Below, piece by piece: positions 22,374 through 34,400 of a DNA stretch of 64,000 bases. A program made the position numbers and the translations under genes. The stretch lies in contig VCJN01001596.1 in the NCBI GenBank assembly GCA_006384855.1, positions 167,812 to 231,811 of the forward strand, read 5' to 3'. Numbering within the stretch: position 1 is the stretch's first letter; the number at the start of each line of letters is the position of its first letter. A model generated the notes under the pieces. That model made no database searches, had not been told where the DNA came from, and worked only from the letters and a program-made list of their open reading frames with translations. This DNA comes from Tetraselmis striata. Its lineage: Eukaryota; Chlorophyta; Chlorodendrophyceae; Chlorodendrales; Chlorodendraceae.

Positions 22374-22541
22374 TTCACTATAGCGGTAAGTTTATTATAT
22401 TGGTAAGTTTATTATAGGGGTATACATAGGGATTTTTCCCGGTGTTAAGAATCTGTCCCCCCCCCCCCCCCGCCCGTTCACTATATCGGTATGTTCACTA
22501 TATTCACTATATCGGTATTCATTATATCGGTATAGTCACTG
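20979..22541 (-). mobile_element. pogo/Tigger-like DNA transposon, 1563 bp, non-autonomous
   Basis: Terminal inverted repeats start CAGTGACTATACCGATATAA (left 20979; right end 22541) and match for at least 21 bases, flanked by TA on both sides (20977-20978, 22542-22543). CAGT ends plus TA duplication are typical of the pogo branch of Tc1/mariner. Inside both ends lie many copies of the word TTCACTATATCGGT in both orientations, separated by C runs (21011-21024, 22342-22372, 22457-22471). The only coding sequence is a C-terminal transposase-like fragment on the minus strand. At this size the catalytic DDE/D domain cannot be complete. Confidence 0.8.
21258..21945 (-). pseudogene. Transposase C-terminal fragment with PCNA-binding box
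   Basis: Two minus-strand frames (21945 to about 21550, then about 21560 to 21258, stop TAG) join into one chain: a Ser/Ala-rich linker with SPR/SLGG words, an acidic stretch (MDMDVDVDEMEPE), a helix (TLQEVRGLVEKVFLFVTENA) and the end RQASVREFFPPAPRP. QASVREFF fits the PIP box Q-x-x-V-x-x-F-F exactly. Drosophila pogo transposase is known to carry a C-terminal PCNA-binding motif, so motif and terminal repeats agree. The DNA-binding and DDE/D domains are missing. One indel or a small intron separates the frames near 21555. Confidence 0.6.
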
Positions 22542-22543
22542 TA

Positions 22544-23008
22544 TCTGAATATCGTCGCGTCTGCGCCTGTTAGCGACTGTAGTTATTTTCTTATTTAGTT
22601 CTGTTTGTAGTGCGCTTTTGTGAAAGCCCTTATGTAATTAGTTATTTTGTATCCCTCCTCGTACTACCGTCCCTGTCCTTGTCCTGCAGGACATGCGCGC
22701 GCAACTCTACCGTTAGGTCTGTCTTTTTGGTCCCAGGGAGAGCGTCAAGAGAATACACGGAAAGTACTGGGGGAGGAAAAAGGCTATACCGTAGATCCTG
22801 TACAGACTTACAGGGCCCCTTTCGTCCATGCGCGGTAAGTACAGGTATCTTTTTTAGTGCGCGCGTACTACAGGTACCTGTAGCGCCCCCCGCTCCTGGG
22901 ACAGATAAGGATTAGCAACCATACGACAGGCTATCTATTACTACGATGATGTCCACCTTTTCTCGAAGTGGTTACCCACCCGGTCAGCCGTCCCTCCCGT
23001 ACCCGTAG
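22544..23008. other. No gene recognised; may hold 5' exons of the HET gene
   Basis: No clear exon was found. A TGTAA lies at about 22634. A pyrimidine-rich stretch ending in TAG (22985-23008) is a plausible acceptor for the exon that starts at 23009. Confidence 0.35.
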
Positions 23009-26000
23009 CATGGCGCTGCGCAACCCGAGGCTTCTCTCGTCGGTCGCGCCGAGGTCGAGGCCAGTAAGCTGCAAGGTGGCGGCATAAGTCTCTCCCTGAA
23101 GGCGGAGCTCCGGTACGCAATGAGCGGCGCCGTCCCGGGCCCTACCACTCCTCCGCCTGGCCCCAGCCATGGCGTGGTCCTGACAGTGGCGGCGGAGGGC
23201 CCCCGAGACAGAGCGCGGCAGCTACACGCGGCGCGCGTCGGGCAGCTCGCCTCCGCCGCCAAACTGCGAGGCCGCTTCTGGAACTGTCTGGACAGGTCCC
23301 TCTACCTCACGGCGGGATTTAACATATGCGTCGTGGGGTGCCTAGGTGCGCGCCATCCCTTCTGGCCTTCTCGAGCGATCTGTTTATCTGCTCGATTATT
23401 TTTGTCATTTATTGAAATTACAATATCGTTCCGGCCGTGCGTGCACGCCGTTCACGACCGCCAACGGTGGAAAGGGTATAACATTGTTACCCCTTCACTT
23501 GCGCTATTTCGCAAGCGCGTTTTCGCTTCATCCATTGCTAATCTTTCTGTGTATCCCTACCTGCACCCACGGTCGCACTCCGCCCCGCCACCTGCATGGC
23601 TTGACGCCGCCCCGCCGCCTGCCAGGTACGTATGCGGTGCGGGACGACACGTCGTGGAGCGCGGTGCACTATACATCCACGGCGGCGTGCTGCGCGTACG
23701 TCGTCTGGAAGTTGTGGAGCCACCGGCAGCAGAAGGGGGAGCAGTTCAAGGTGGGTGGTTCTGGGGGGTGGGGGGAGGGGGGTTGAGGGGCAGCGACTGG
23801 CCCATCCGTGTAGCCGTGCGCGCGTGCGACATGCCGGGGGCCGTGCTTGGCGGATTCCAGGCGGCACCTGCGGTGCGACAGTCGGGGTATGATCCTTACA
23901 GATAGTGCACACTGCAAACGCTCATTATTTACGGAGTAACTCATTTATAGGCGGCAGTGTATCAGTGTGTCCGTATCTGACATATTCCCAAATGCATAAG
24001 ATACCTGTGCTACTTTGCCTTACCTGTATAGCGATTGTTGTGCCGAGGTCGCTGAGCCGATACTTGTCGTGAGGCTGTCGCGCCAGCCATTTTGAGTGTG
24101 GCCTGCACTGAGAGTGCCACCTCAACTATACATGGCGATATCGGTATGTTGCAAATAAGGGCCCTCTCCACTGTGATCAGCCGTGCCGCCTTTTACTCCC
24201 TGGTAATCTCAACGCGAAATACAATTTGGGCGTTGCCCTGCAGTGTGGGCCCGTCCGGCACGCTCCCTCATGCGTGTCAGTGATTGCCGTGGCCCGACAC
24301 TCACTCCTCCCCCACCCCTTGTCGCACGAAGGCCTTTGTCCTGCAGGAGGGTTTTGTGTACTCGCGAATGCTGGAGATGTTCACGTACATGTGGCTCTCA
24401 ATCCTGTGCATCGTCTTCATTACGGGCTACACGTGGACGATGCTCGCCTTCAGGTTCCGCGGCTGCCCGCTCCCGGGCTCGAGGCTGCTGATGTGGTGCT
24501 TCCCCTTCTTCGTCAACCTACCCATGGTGATCGCGCTCGACCCCGTGACCTGCACGCAAACCTTCCAGGAGGCGGCGGTCAAGAAGGGCTATCCGGGCGC
24601 GGCTTACTTCCAGGAGGGGCTTCCCTTTCGGCTGGCAGTGTTGGCCGTCAACCTGGTCAGCTTCCTGGGCACGTGGCTGGTGCTACTGGCTGTAGGATAC
24701 ACACCGCTGCAGCCGATCGCCGCAGACATGTACCCCCTGTACGTCGTCGCGGGCGCGCACACGCTGGCGCTGTTCACGCTGCTGCCGCGCTATGCCAACA
24801 TGTGCAAGTCTCGCGAGGTGCTGCTGGGGGAGGTGCGGATGGATGGTGGCGGCGGTGACCGTCCCCGCTGGGGGGTGCTGGGCGCGCTGAACGGGGTCGT
24901 CCCCCGGCCAGAGTCCGCCACTGCAAGCGCTCGCGTGGCGCTCTCCACCACGGCTGGGGGCTCAAGACCGCAACTGGCGCCGCTGCAGGAGGCCGAGACG
25001 CTGGGCGATGAGTTGTCAGGCGTATCCACGCGCCGGGGCAGGCGGCCGCCATCCACGGGCTGGAGCTTTGTCACGCAGGCGCGCAGCGTGAGGCGCCTCC
25101 TGGCGGAGCGCGCTGTGCAGCCACGGCACGCAAAGCCGCGTGCCAGCGTCTCGTGTGGCAACCTGGGCCATGATGCCAGGGAGGCGCAGCCTGCGCAGGT
25201 GGAGATGGCACAGCATGTGCCTTCACGACCCTCGCCACTGGGACAACGCCACAGTCCGCTTGTCAGCGGCGGCGGAGAGGCCGTTATTGGCAGCGGCGAC
25301 AACGGGGGTCCGCTTCGGGGCCGCCGATGGCCTGGCTGTTGGCGGAGAGAGCTCAATGCCGCTGATGTGGTGCTCGGCGAGGAGGCCAATGCTCTTCCAG
25401 AGGGGGGAACGGCCAAGGTTCAGGTCGCTGGACGTCGCGCCGCCGGCGTCCCGCGGCGCTCGGTGACGTTCAGCGGAATGGCAACGCTACCTGGGTTGGT
25501 GCTCTCGCAGGACGACTTGTGCGGCAGCCAAGCCAGCTTGGATGCCGGCGGCATGGAGGCGGGCGTGTTTGGGCGGGACGCGCCCCTGCGGGGCGGCCCT
25601 CCTGTCAGCGAAGCCAGCTCGTGTGATAGCAACACTGCGTTGGTCCGCAAGAAGGCGCCGTCGCGGATGCGTGAGTGGAAGATGCCTGCCTCCATCCAGC
25701 TTACAGAGCGCATTTCGCTAGATAGCGGCCAAACAGCGCTGAAGAAAGCAGTCGGAAGAGCGCCCTCCCTGCACAATGTCGTGGCTTTGACGCAGCGGCG
25801 CGGGACTGAAGAGTCGGAGTTCCTCGGGCGGCTGCGGAGCAGCCTACACTCGTTTGCCTCCATGATCTCCGCGCACAATCGCATGGCGGCCCCACTGCTG
25901 CGCGCCCTACGCGTGTCGGCCAGTCCGCTGGCCATGCTGTGGGTGGGTCTGCTGGCGATGCCTCGAGGCGCCCAACAGCTGGTCACCAACGTGGCCGCCT

Positions 26001-28061
26001 CGCTACTGCAGCTGCGCGCCAAGTGGCGCTGGTGGGCGGCGAGCCACCCCGACAGGTTCCTCTTCACCACTGGATTCCTCAGCGTGTCGTTTCTTGTGTG
26101 GCCGGTGGTGGAAGTGCCGCTGACAGAGAGTACGGCCGCACTCGTGCTGGTGTCAGCGGCGCTGCTGGCCGTGCTGCTGATCAACGGCGCCACGCTGGGC
26201 TGGCTCGGGCGCGCCGACCATGCGATGCTGCTTCACGAGGTGGCGGAGGGCGGAAGCATCGGCGCGGGCCTGCTGTTTCCCACTACGGACCTGCTGCGCA
26301 CGCTGTCCCGTGGCGGCCCGCTTGCGATGGGCTACCCCGCCACAGAGGCGAGGCTGCTGCAGGCGGCCGCCATCAGCTGCCGCTGGGACGAGGCCGCGTC
26401 GTGGGAGCTGGAGGTAGCGCAGCGCGGCGGTAGCGCGGTTCCCTGCCGCGTAAACGTGCCCTTCCTGCAGCTCTACCGCGCGTTGCTGGCGGCCGCAGCG
26501 CCGGCTGCGCCTACATGTGGCTCGACACCCTCAGCATCCCACAGCCGCAGCTGGGCGACAGCGCGGAGGAGGCGCGCCTCAAGGGCGTGGCCATCAAGAG
26601 GCTCATCCCCACCATGACCTCCGTATACGCAAGCGTGCGGCTTGTTCTGGTCGTTGAGACGGGGCGCGGGCTGGGGGATGGCGCGGACGCCTACCAATGC
26701 CGCACCTGGACGCTGCAGGAGTGCATGCTCAACCAGGCCACCGGGGTGGTGCGTCTTGACGGCAGCTATGAGCGCCTTGGGCCGGCTTGCTCGCGCGGGG
26801 CGGTGTCCGGGGTTTTCGACGACACGCTGGCGCGCGGCGTGGACGAACTCAGCACGTACCGCTGGATCCTTTCGGGCGGCGAGCGCGCTGCGGCGATGGA
26901 CACCAGCGACGAGCAGCGCCGCGCATTTCCGGTGCGTTCCTTCCCTCTGTGAGAGTAGGCATGCAGCTTGCTGGTCCCGATGTGGCTCTGGGCGTGTATA
27001 TGTTTCTCCGTGTGTATTGTGGAGCGGGTACGCTTAAAGCTGGCTGCGCCTGATGATGCATATGCATCACTGGCATTAGCGTAGGTCCATGTCTACGTCC
27101 CTATGGATGGGAGGCACGAGGCGCATGGTGATCAGTGCCTGCTAATCTGGGTGGCGTTCCCTGGAGTGGTTTCGGAGCACCCCCCCCCCCCCCCCCCCCC
27201 CCCCCTTCTACATGTATTTGTGGCTTGCGATGTCATCCTCGAGTTCTATGGTAATACGCGGGGCGGGTGGGCGGGTGGCCCGGTGGGGTGACCTCGGGGT
27301 GATATGGTTGGCAAGGACTCAGCCCATGCCCAGCTTGGTGCAAAACAGCAAGCCGCTGCCGTATCTGAAGACTGTTCAGATATCCGCTGGGTCGCTGCGC
27401 CGAAGGCCCTGCTGCTGCTGCTGCTGCTGCTGCTCGATATCACTGCGATGGGGAGCGCTTCTGACAGACAGTATGTTCTGTGTGGCGGTAGGCTTTTGCC
27501 AACAGCCGACACGCCAGCCGCGCATCCGACAAGGCGGTCGCGCTTGGGCAGATATACTTCTGCGTATTCTTCGAGCACATTGATGTGGCCACGCTGTTCA
27601 TGATGGAGCTGTCGGCGCTGCTGGCGGCAGACAGCGGGCTGGGGCACGCCATCAACCTTATCGATAACACCGGCTGGGACGATACCATGATGTGTGGCAG
27701 CGCCTGCAGCACACGCTACCTGATGGGCCGCCCCGCTGCTGTGGAGGCCGGCTCACCGGCGCTGTGGCACCTGCAGCGAGCCAACCTGTTCTTCAGCCCC
27801 GCTGTACAGGGCGACGACTCCCGGCATGCGTGGGCCCGGGAGGGGCCGCTGGCAGTGTCATTCAACAGGCGCCGGCCGTGGTGGCTGTGCCAGGTGGGGC
27901 TGCGGGGGCGTAAGGTGAAGGTGGCGGTGATGCCAGGCGAGGTGTCGGTTGTCAACGGTCGGCTGACCGGCCACCTGCACCAGATGCGCACATGCACAGT
28001 GGCGGAGAAGGCGATGATGAAGGGCTGCATGATGGAGACGATGGACGTCTTGTGGCTGTAG
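23009..28061 (+). CDS. Multi-pass membrane protein with C-terminal HET domain
   Basis: Proposed exons: 23009-23345 (an in-frame ATG at 23120 could be the start), 23626-23750, 24347 to about 26490, about 26499-26931 and 27492-28061 (or from 27552), ending TAG; about 1,200 aa. The clear junctions join in phase. Six hydrophobic segments come first (for example MFTYMWLSILCIVFITGY and LAVLAVNLVSFLGTWLVLLA). A polar, low-complexity region of about 350 residues follows, then two more membrane segments (FLFTTGFLSVSFLVWPVV; ALVLVSAALLAVLLI). The end has the HET blocks in order: ISCRWDE (26372), YMWLDTLSIPQ (26512-26544) and CRTWTLQE (26698-26721). HET domains are best known from fungal nonself recognition. 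The frame shifts by one near 26490-26500, inside HET block 2. This may be a tiny intron, an assembly error or a real break. Confidence 0.75.
27180..27205 (+). repeat. C26 tract in HET-gene intron
   Basis: 26 uninterrupted C bases lie in the intron between 26932 and 27491. The same intron holds a (CTG)n repeat at about 27409-27434. Confidence 0.9.
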
Positions 28062-28471
28062 TAGTTTATCCTCCCCTGGAGGCGAGGCCACCCGATGTAC
28101 GACACCCAGGCGTCAGCACATCCATGCAAAGCCAACAGAAAAGACAAGGGGCATCGATTGTTGCTGAATTCCTTGGTGAAGGCACCAGCAGCTGAGTGCT
28201 CCTGAGGTTATTAAACCGAAGGGGAGGGAGGGGGGGATGCATCCCGCGTAGCACCGAGTGTGGACATGACGACTACAGCAAGATTTAAAATAAACGAGAA
28301 GTGGTCCGGATGTTTTTCATGAATATCACTCTCATCATGCAGTGTTATGAGCCGCCGCGTGGGCTCAGTTGCACTCTTCTTGGCAGTGGATTGCGCTGGA
28401 CTGAAATCGCGCCTCATTGCTTATCAGCCGGATGGCTGTCATCCGGCAGCGATACACGGTATGTTCTGCAT

Positions 28472-28473
<2 letters not shown>
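28062..28473. other. Downstream of HET gene; no gene
   Basis: No ORF is supported and no TGTAA was found within 300 bases of the stop codon, so the 3' end of the HET transcript is not defined. Confidence 0.4.

Positions 28474-28526
<53 letters not shown>
28474..28526. repeat. (TG)n microsatellite
   Basis: About 26 TG units, followed within 80 bases by a 19-base C run at 28603-28621. Confidence 0.95.
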
Positions 28527-28529
<3 letters not shown>

Positions 28530-31500
28530 TGTCTATTAGTAGCAAATTGCTCCGTTATGTGTATTCAGCCACCAGGATCGTTTCACCACAATGTTTGGAT
28601 TGCCCCCCCCCCCCCCCCCCCTGCTTGCGCGAATGCACCGCGCTTGTGTTTCATGACCGTGTCATCTCCTGGCTGCCACCCGAACTGCATCACCCGTCAA
28701 CCGACACTCGCTTCATCCAGCCAACGGACATATCGCCACCTCTTCCCTCCGCTGATTTCCCGTCCGAAGGGGTGATTGATAATCGCCTGATGCACGACGC
28801 ACTAAACTGTCCCAGAAATCGGCATGTACGAGCATGAGGGTCTCGTCCTCATCAGCACATTCAACCGATGATAAGGGACCTTGCTGATGGTGCAGCACCA
28901 CACGAGACGCTGTCGCCAACACTGAATATCAATGCTGCGACATTGCGCCTCGCTTCACTAGATGATGGCGTTCTAGACAATGACTTTCATTTGTATATCC
29001 TATCCACGCTAGCAGTGCTTCACTCACACGCGCCAATAACCTCATCAATCACTTGGTATCACAGACAACAAAAAGCGCAGGCACATTCATATAATCGACT
29101 GCTGAAGAACTGGGGCGGTTGTAAACCGAAGTAGAGTATGAATTGAAAATTGCAACTTGTCTATTAGAACTTGGTGTTCTTGCTAGGCGGCGGCATCACA
29201 GTATGCTTGCTAACTGTCTGCCTTGTGGACAGATGGCTACATGGCTACATGAATGGGGGGGGGGGGAGGGGGGGCGCATAGCATCTGCTAGGCATGTTGC
29301 ATGTAGTCCAGGATTACAAACAATAATAATATGATGCACTTCATGCTCCTTGGGCTCTGACCTCGTGGCCTACCGCAGTGTCTTATCCCGTAATCCCTCT
29401 ATGTTCATTACCCAGCTGGTATGCTGATGAAAAAAATCTCTCACATGAGATGAAGGGGCGATGTTATGCTTACGTTGATACAACAGATACTAATGAACGA
29501 GTCCGCAGCGCCTCTGCTGCCCGCTGAATGCGATTTCAGAACGCGCTTGGATCCTGTTTTGGTGTTATTATTCGTCTTCCACTCTTGTGCTGCGCATCAA
29601 TTCTGTGCCCCGTTTATCAGCGGTAGCGCTATTCTGAGAATCGTATTTCTAACAGTAGTCGACGAGTAATAGTTGGTTGGCGCGCGCCACCCCGTGCCTT
29701 GCATGCATCGCAATATACATGACTGTTACCATACATCGCAATATACATGTTTTTTTGGAAAGTTGTATAAGCAGCGCCACGCGCCTTGCTACTACTACTG
29801 CATCAGCGTAATAGAATGATACTACGAAGGATACATTTTTACGCTGGGCAAAAATGGTCAGGGCTATGGTGCGTGCGGGTTGCCATGACCCTTTCCCAAG
29901 GTCCAATTTCTTTAAAATGTGCGTCAGGCGGCATCGCTTGCAGCGCCATGTCTTGCTGTTACTATATCGCAGACAGAAGGATCGTGTATTAATTTTAGTA
30001 CTCGTAGCAGTATAATATATGGTTGCGTATCATAGTATGGATACATATCTGCATATGGATCTGCATGTGGATCTGCGTAGAGTACAGATCTGCATTAGAA
30101 GTCGCCGTTCTTGCCACTTCCGAATAGTAGCGGTTAGGAGGCAGCAACATGCGGTGGTTGTGGCCCCCTATCTCGTCCGATCTTTCATTTTGCACAAGAA
30201 TTTTGCTTGGGAAGCTATAGTATCACGCCCGTCGTCGTTGCCCGACATCACTCGCGCACGCGGTGGCGGAAGGGCGCGGCGGGGTCGCGCGAGTCGTAGT
30301 ACAGTACACGAATTCGTAGTAGGCGGCTACAACCCGTGCCAAAGTAGTTGTCTTCCTATTTCTACTAGTGCAGCATATATTATGCGTTGGGGTTTGTGAA
30401 GAGCTCCCGGTGTCACTACCATGAGATTCAAGATCTTACAAGCTGACTCTGAAAGGGTCCTTCGTTGTCAGATCCTGGTTCGACCCTCGGGCTAGGTAAT
30501 TTCTCGTTGTCCCGCGCCTACCGCTGCGCACTATAGCGCCGTGCGGGGTTCGAATAAGGCGATGATTGTCGAATCAGCTAGACTAGGCCTAACCTACGAT
30601 GGCATGTCACGGACGGCATCTATACTATAAAAGAATGCACGTGCCTGCTAGGTCACGATTTGGGCATATATTATATGGGTCCGGCCCTGAGCCGGGGGAA
30701 CTTTACTTTATTGTGTGATGGGACAAGTAGTTATATCGTCGTCATGCGCATCGATGACGACGGTTACGTCTCGCACGAGTATCATCGTGGTCGTCGACAT
30801 CGTCGGTAGCGCATGTCGTGCTGGTCGTTCGCCATCGTCACGAGTCGTTCGTGCCGCAGCGATCACGACGACCGCCGTGGTGCATGCACAGCTGCAACCC
30901 CCCCCCCCCCCCCCTTGGTGCGGACGCTCCTTGGCAGTAGCTCAGAGCCGATTGGCAACTCGATTGGAAATGAGGCTGGCGCGATACTGCTATGATGCTG
31001 TCCCGTTCTTCAGAGAGCCGCCGACGAAGCTCCGCCGTGGCGAAGTGACCCCCAAACTTATTGGCCATCGCGGGACACGCCGGCATGGCATGCATGCATT
31101 ATCCCTCGCCCAGTAGCATCAGCAACATCACCGCGGCACTAGGGCTAGTGCATATCAGCTTTTGGTACCGGTATAGCGCTATATTTCTTCATCGTTGCGG
31201 ATGACAAATACTGTTGGAAAGTTGTAGTAAGGATGATCATTACAAGTATCATATCAGTATCGCAACGATGCCGCGGCGCAGCAAGCATTGATATCGTCAC
31301 GTCGTCGTCGCCGTTCGCGCTCGCCACGGCCCGGGCTCGCGGCCGCCCCGCCCGCATCGACGGGTATACCCCTCCACAGAAATCCAAGCAGGCCCCATCC
31401 TTGTGGAATGGCGTCGGAAGCAATCTGGATTATTCAAGAGCGCTAGGTTAGTGAGTTAGATATATTATGGCATTCGTGCACTTCGTAAGTGAAAGCCTGG

Positions 31501-34400
31501 TGTGCCATAGTAGTAGCTCTATTTGTTCACTTATCGTCATCATGGGGTTCTGTGAAGACCTAGGACGAATGTATGATGACCCATAACCCCGAGCAGCACA
31601 ATTGTTCATGGCGCCACGTTGGGCGTTTCGGGCACACCTACAACACATATTGTTGACGCCTCACGCGTGCCGCTGTGAATGGCGGCTGCATAGACCGCGT
31701 TGCTGCGTGGCGGCAACGCCATGGGTGGTTGAGGAAACATACTGGCAATGGGCTTACGTGGTGGTGGCTGGGGAGCACGCATCTTGCACGCGCAGGGCCA
31801 TACACGCTATATGTCGGGACACAATCGCGAAATATCTCAGTCATGGCGTTGCAAAGCATACGGTTGCGAGAAATGTTTGATCGGAGAATCTGAATACATA
31901 AATATCATACTAATAAGTTCCATTTCAAATGTTGGCCCACGGGTATATTATCTGCACACCTTGGCACCGAAGCGGTCCGCCCAAAATAATTATTGGGGAG
32001 ATGCGTGCTTTGGATCGTGTAAGCACCCACACTGGCGTGCAAAAACGTATCTTCACGACGCGCGTGCGTCTCGAATTCTGAATGTGCAACATTTATGGGG
32101 TAAGTGGTAGCGTCGCGGCCTACTTTAAGTTGGTGCACATGCACACATACCGGCGCTCAAACTTGGGAGTTGAGACACGACGGCATGTGCATGGGCGCCG
32201 CACGACTGTCTTTCACGTTTTTCGCATCATTCACCAAAATCGATGGGCGTTGGACGGCACCGGAGCCATTCGCGGCCGGCCCCCATTCGGCTCACGACAA
32301 CGTGGTGCAATGGGCAGCATGTGGCCATGCGCCACGAGAGAAGAACTTTGCGCGCCGCGCGAAGGGGGGTGCGAGAACCCGTTGCGCAATCATGCTACAA
32401 CCATTAGCGTTTGTCCCGATATTGCTCCTTAGGGCTTAGGCAACGAAATCGACACAAATGACTCATCATCTGACACCATATGAATGGCATTTTAATGGTG
32501 TATACGCATGCTTCATCTCCAGTTCTCACACCAAGGGCCATGTGCAGGCACGAGCAGTACGATGGCTCGGAAGTACGGCGGCTCATGATGGCGTTATTCA
32601 TTTCGTCATGGGCACGATGGATAATAATGCGCTATATATAATAGCGTCAGTGTCACAGCACAAATATATATGATGACACGCGGACTGCTTCAATAACAAA
32701 ATTACAAAAAATGCGGGTGTCGACGGTGGCTCATGTGATGGATGCGGAACGAACGACTGTTGGAATCGACATGCTTTCAAAGCGATTGTCTTAAGTGGTT
32801 CAACCCTTAGTAACATGCGCGTGCACGCGCGTTCGCCCGGCCCCAATAATGTCGCTACGTATACATGGGTATATAATGATAAGTATGATATGTCGATCGA
32901 ATGTGTGTACCCCGTACTTATGTGGAAGGGTATAGTACAGTGCATAGGTGTAGTGTTATTATTGTAGTAGTGATGTTTTTATATTGCTATATTTATTATG
33001 CAGCCGTGCGAGTGAGTGTTACAATTACGGGTTCTGCTGGCATGCCCGCCGGCGCAGAACCGACATCCTAACACCGCCCGTAATAAATATTCAGTTCATA
33101 GTAATAAATATGAAATAAATATAGTTCAGTTATCTAGCAATGAATATTCATTGAGATATATCATGGACGGCGGATGGATGAATAAATACGCAAACCATAA
33201 AAAAGCTGCCGTCGTCGCGTATTCTCAAGCTGCGCATACCGTGTGTCCAGCGCGCATGAAGGCGTCGGTGTCGTCGTCTATCTTCGTTGCCTACACTCTA
33301 GAAGCAGGCCGTCGCATTACATTTGATATATGGGGCTGGCTAGAACAATGCGGTGGAGTGCCGGCTGATGGCTTCTCAACCCCGCTTCCTTTGCATCGTG
33401 CCTCCGTCTTCGACGTCGTCGCCGCTCGCAGCGAGTAGTGTCGTCGCCTGCTGGTTGAGTTTCGCCGGCATCGCTGCCGTCGTCGTCGTCGTTATGTCGT
33501 TCGAGCCGCCGCCACTACCCTGTGTATCGCGTCAGCGCCTCCGCTTCAGGATGACACGGAAGCCCAAGGGAATAAGCAGCTCAGCGCCACTTCGCAATGC
33601 CAGCGCGACGCCGCTCTCCTGGAACCCGCTGCCGCTCCCGCGAGAGCCGCCGACGAGGCTCCGCCCGCAGGGGGGGGGGAGCGCTGGAGCGTCTGCCCGA
33701 GCTGCGGGAAGTCATTGCCGCCGGCGAGTCAGCGTGTCAGGCGACGCTGCCGACGCTGCTGGAGCTGTGCGAGGTTCAACATAGCCGGGTTGGGGGGGGG
33801 GGGGGGGGTGAAACTCCGAAACACCGCTGCTTGGCCGCTGGCCTTTCTTGCTCTGCTCATGCTGGGAAGTGGGAACACGCTGGAAGCAGAACACGTAGGG
33901 GATAGAAATGAAGCGACTGATGCTCCGAAACCAGCGCGGCTCGCTTTCTGGTGCGTGGCTGCTGCTTCCGTTGCCCCCTGAACCACCCGCCCCAGCCCCA
34001 CCCCATGGCTGGTCTAACACTGACCGTGCTACGTGCTGAAACGCATGCCTCGTCTACCCTCGCCTTGTACCCAACCATGCCTCGTGAGGGCGGCGAGGGC
34101 GGCGGTGATGACTGCGGGGACAGTGGTCTCGCTGGTGGCACTGCCGCGGGAGTGCGTACCGAGCCGCCCCCATGAGATGGCATTCCTAGCTGCCCACAAA
34201 CTCGCCCCCGGTTGGAATAATACGGCAGCAATACCGACATGGAGCGACTGCATGTAGCAATAAGTTGCTATTATAGCTCTGCTGGTAATGCATGCCTGTA
34301 TGCTGTCTGGCTGCCGTACAGGTATGCCAATATCTCATTCTGGCCCGCTCTTGGACGACCTATATAATCCGTAGTCACTAATATGTAGCGACCATTAATC
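28527..34400. other. Gene-poor stretch with homopolymer runs
   Basis: I found no gene I can support. The stretch holds a C run at 28603-28621, G runs at 29255-29266 and 33792-33808, and a C run at 30898-30914, with AT-rich simple sequence (ATAT, GATCTGCAT words) around 30000-30080 and 32630-33160. ORFs of 100-143 codons at 31748-32110, 33016-33438 and 33353-33784 show no recognised motif. At 31830-31900 a Cys-containing piece (WRCKAYGCEKCLIG) loosely resembles a FLYWCH-like finger of MULE transposases, but not enough to call. Confidence 0.35.

Noticed and set aside
30425..30500. Possible tRNA with GGTTCGACC B box
   Set aside because: The T stem does not pair and no matching acceptor or anticodon stem could be drawn.
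31748..32110. 120-codon ORF with WRCKAYGCEKC
   Set aside because: A weak resemblance to FLYWCH/MULE fingers only; the rest has no transposase motif and no terminal repeats were found.
30890..33720. Similarity GAGCCGCCGACGARGCTCCG between about 31015 and 33645
   Set aside because: Only about 25 bases match; too short to define a repeat family from this window.
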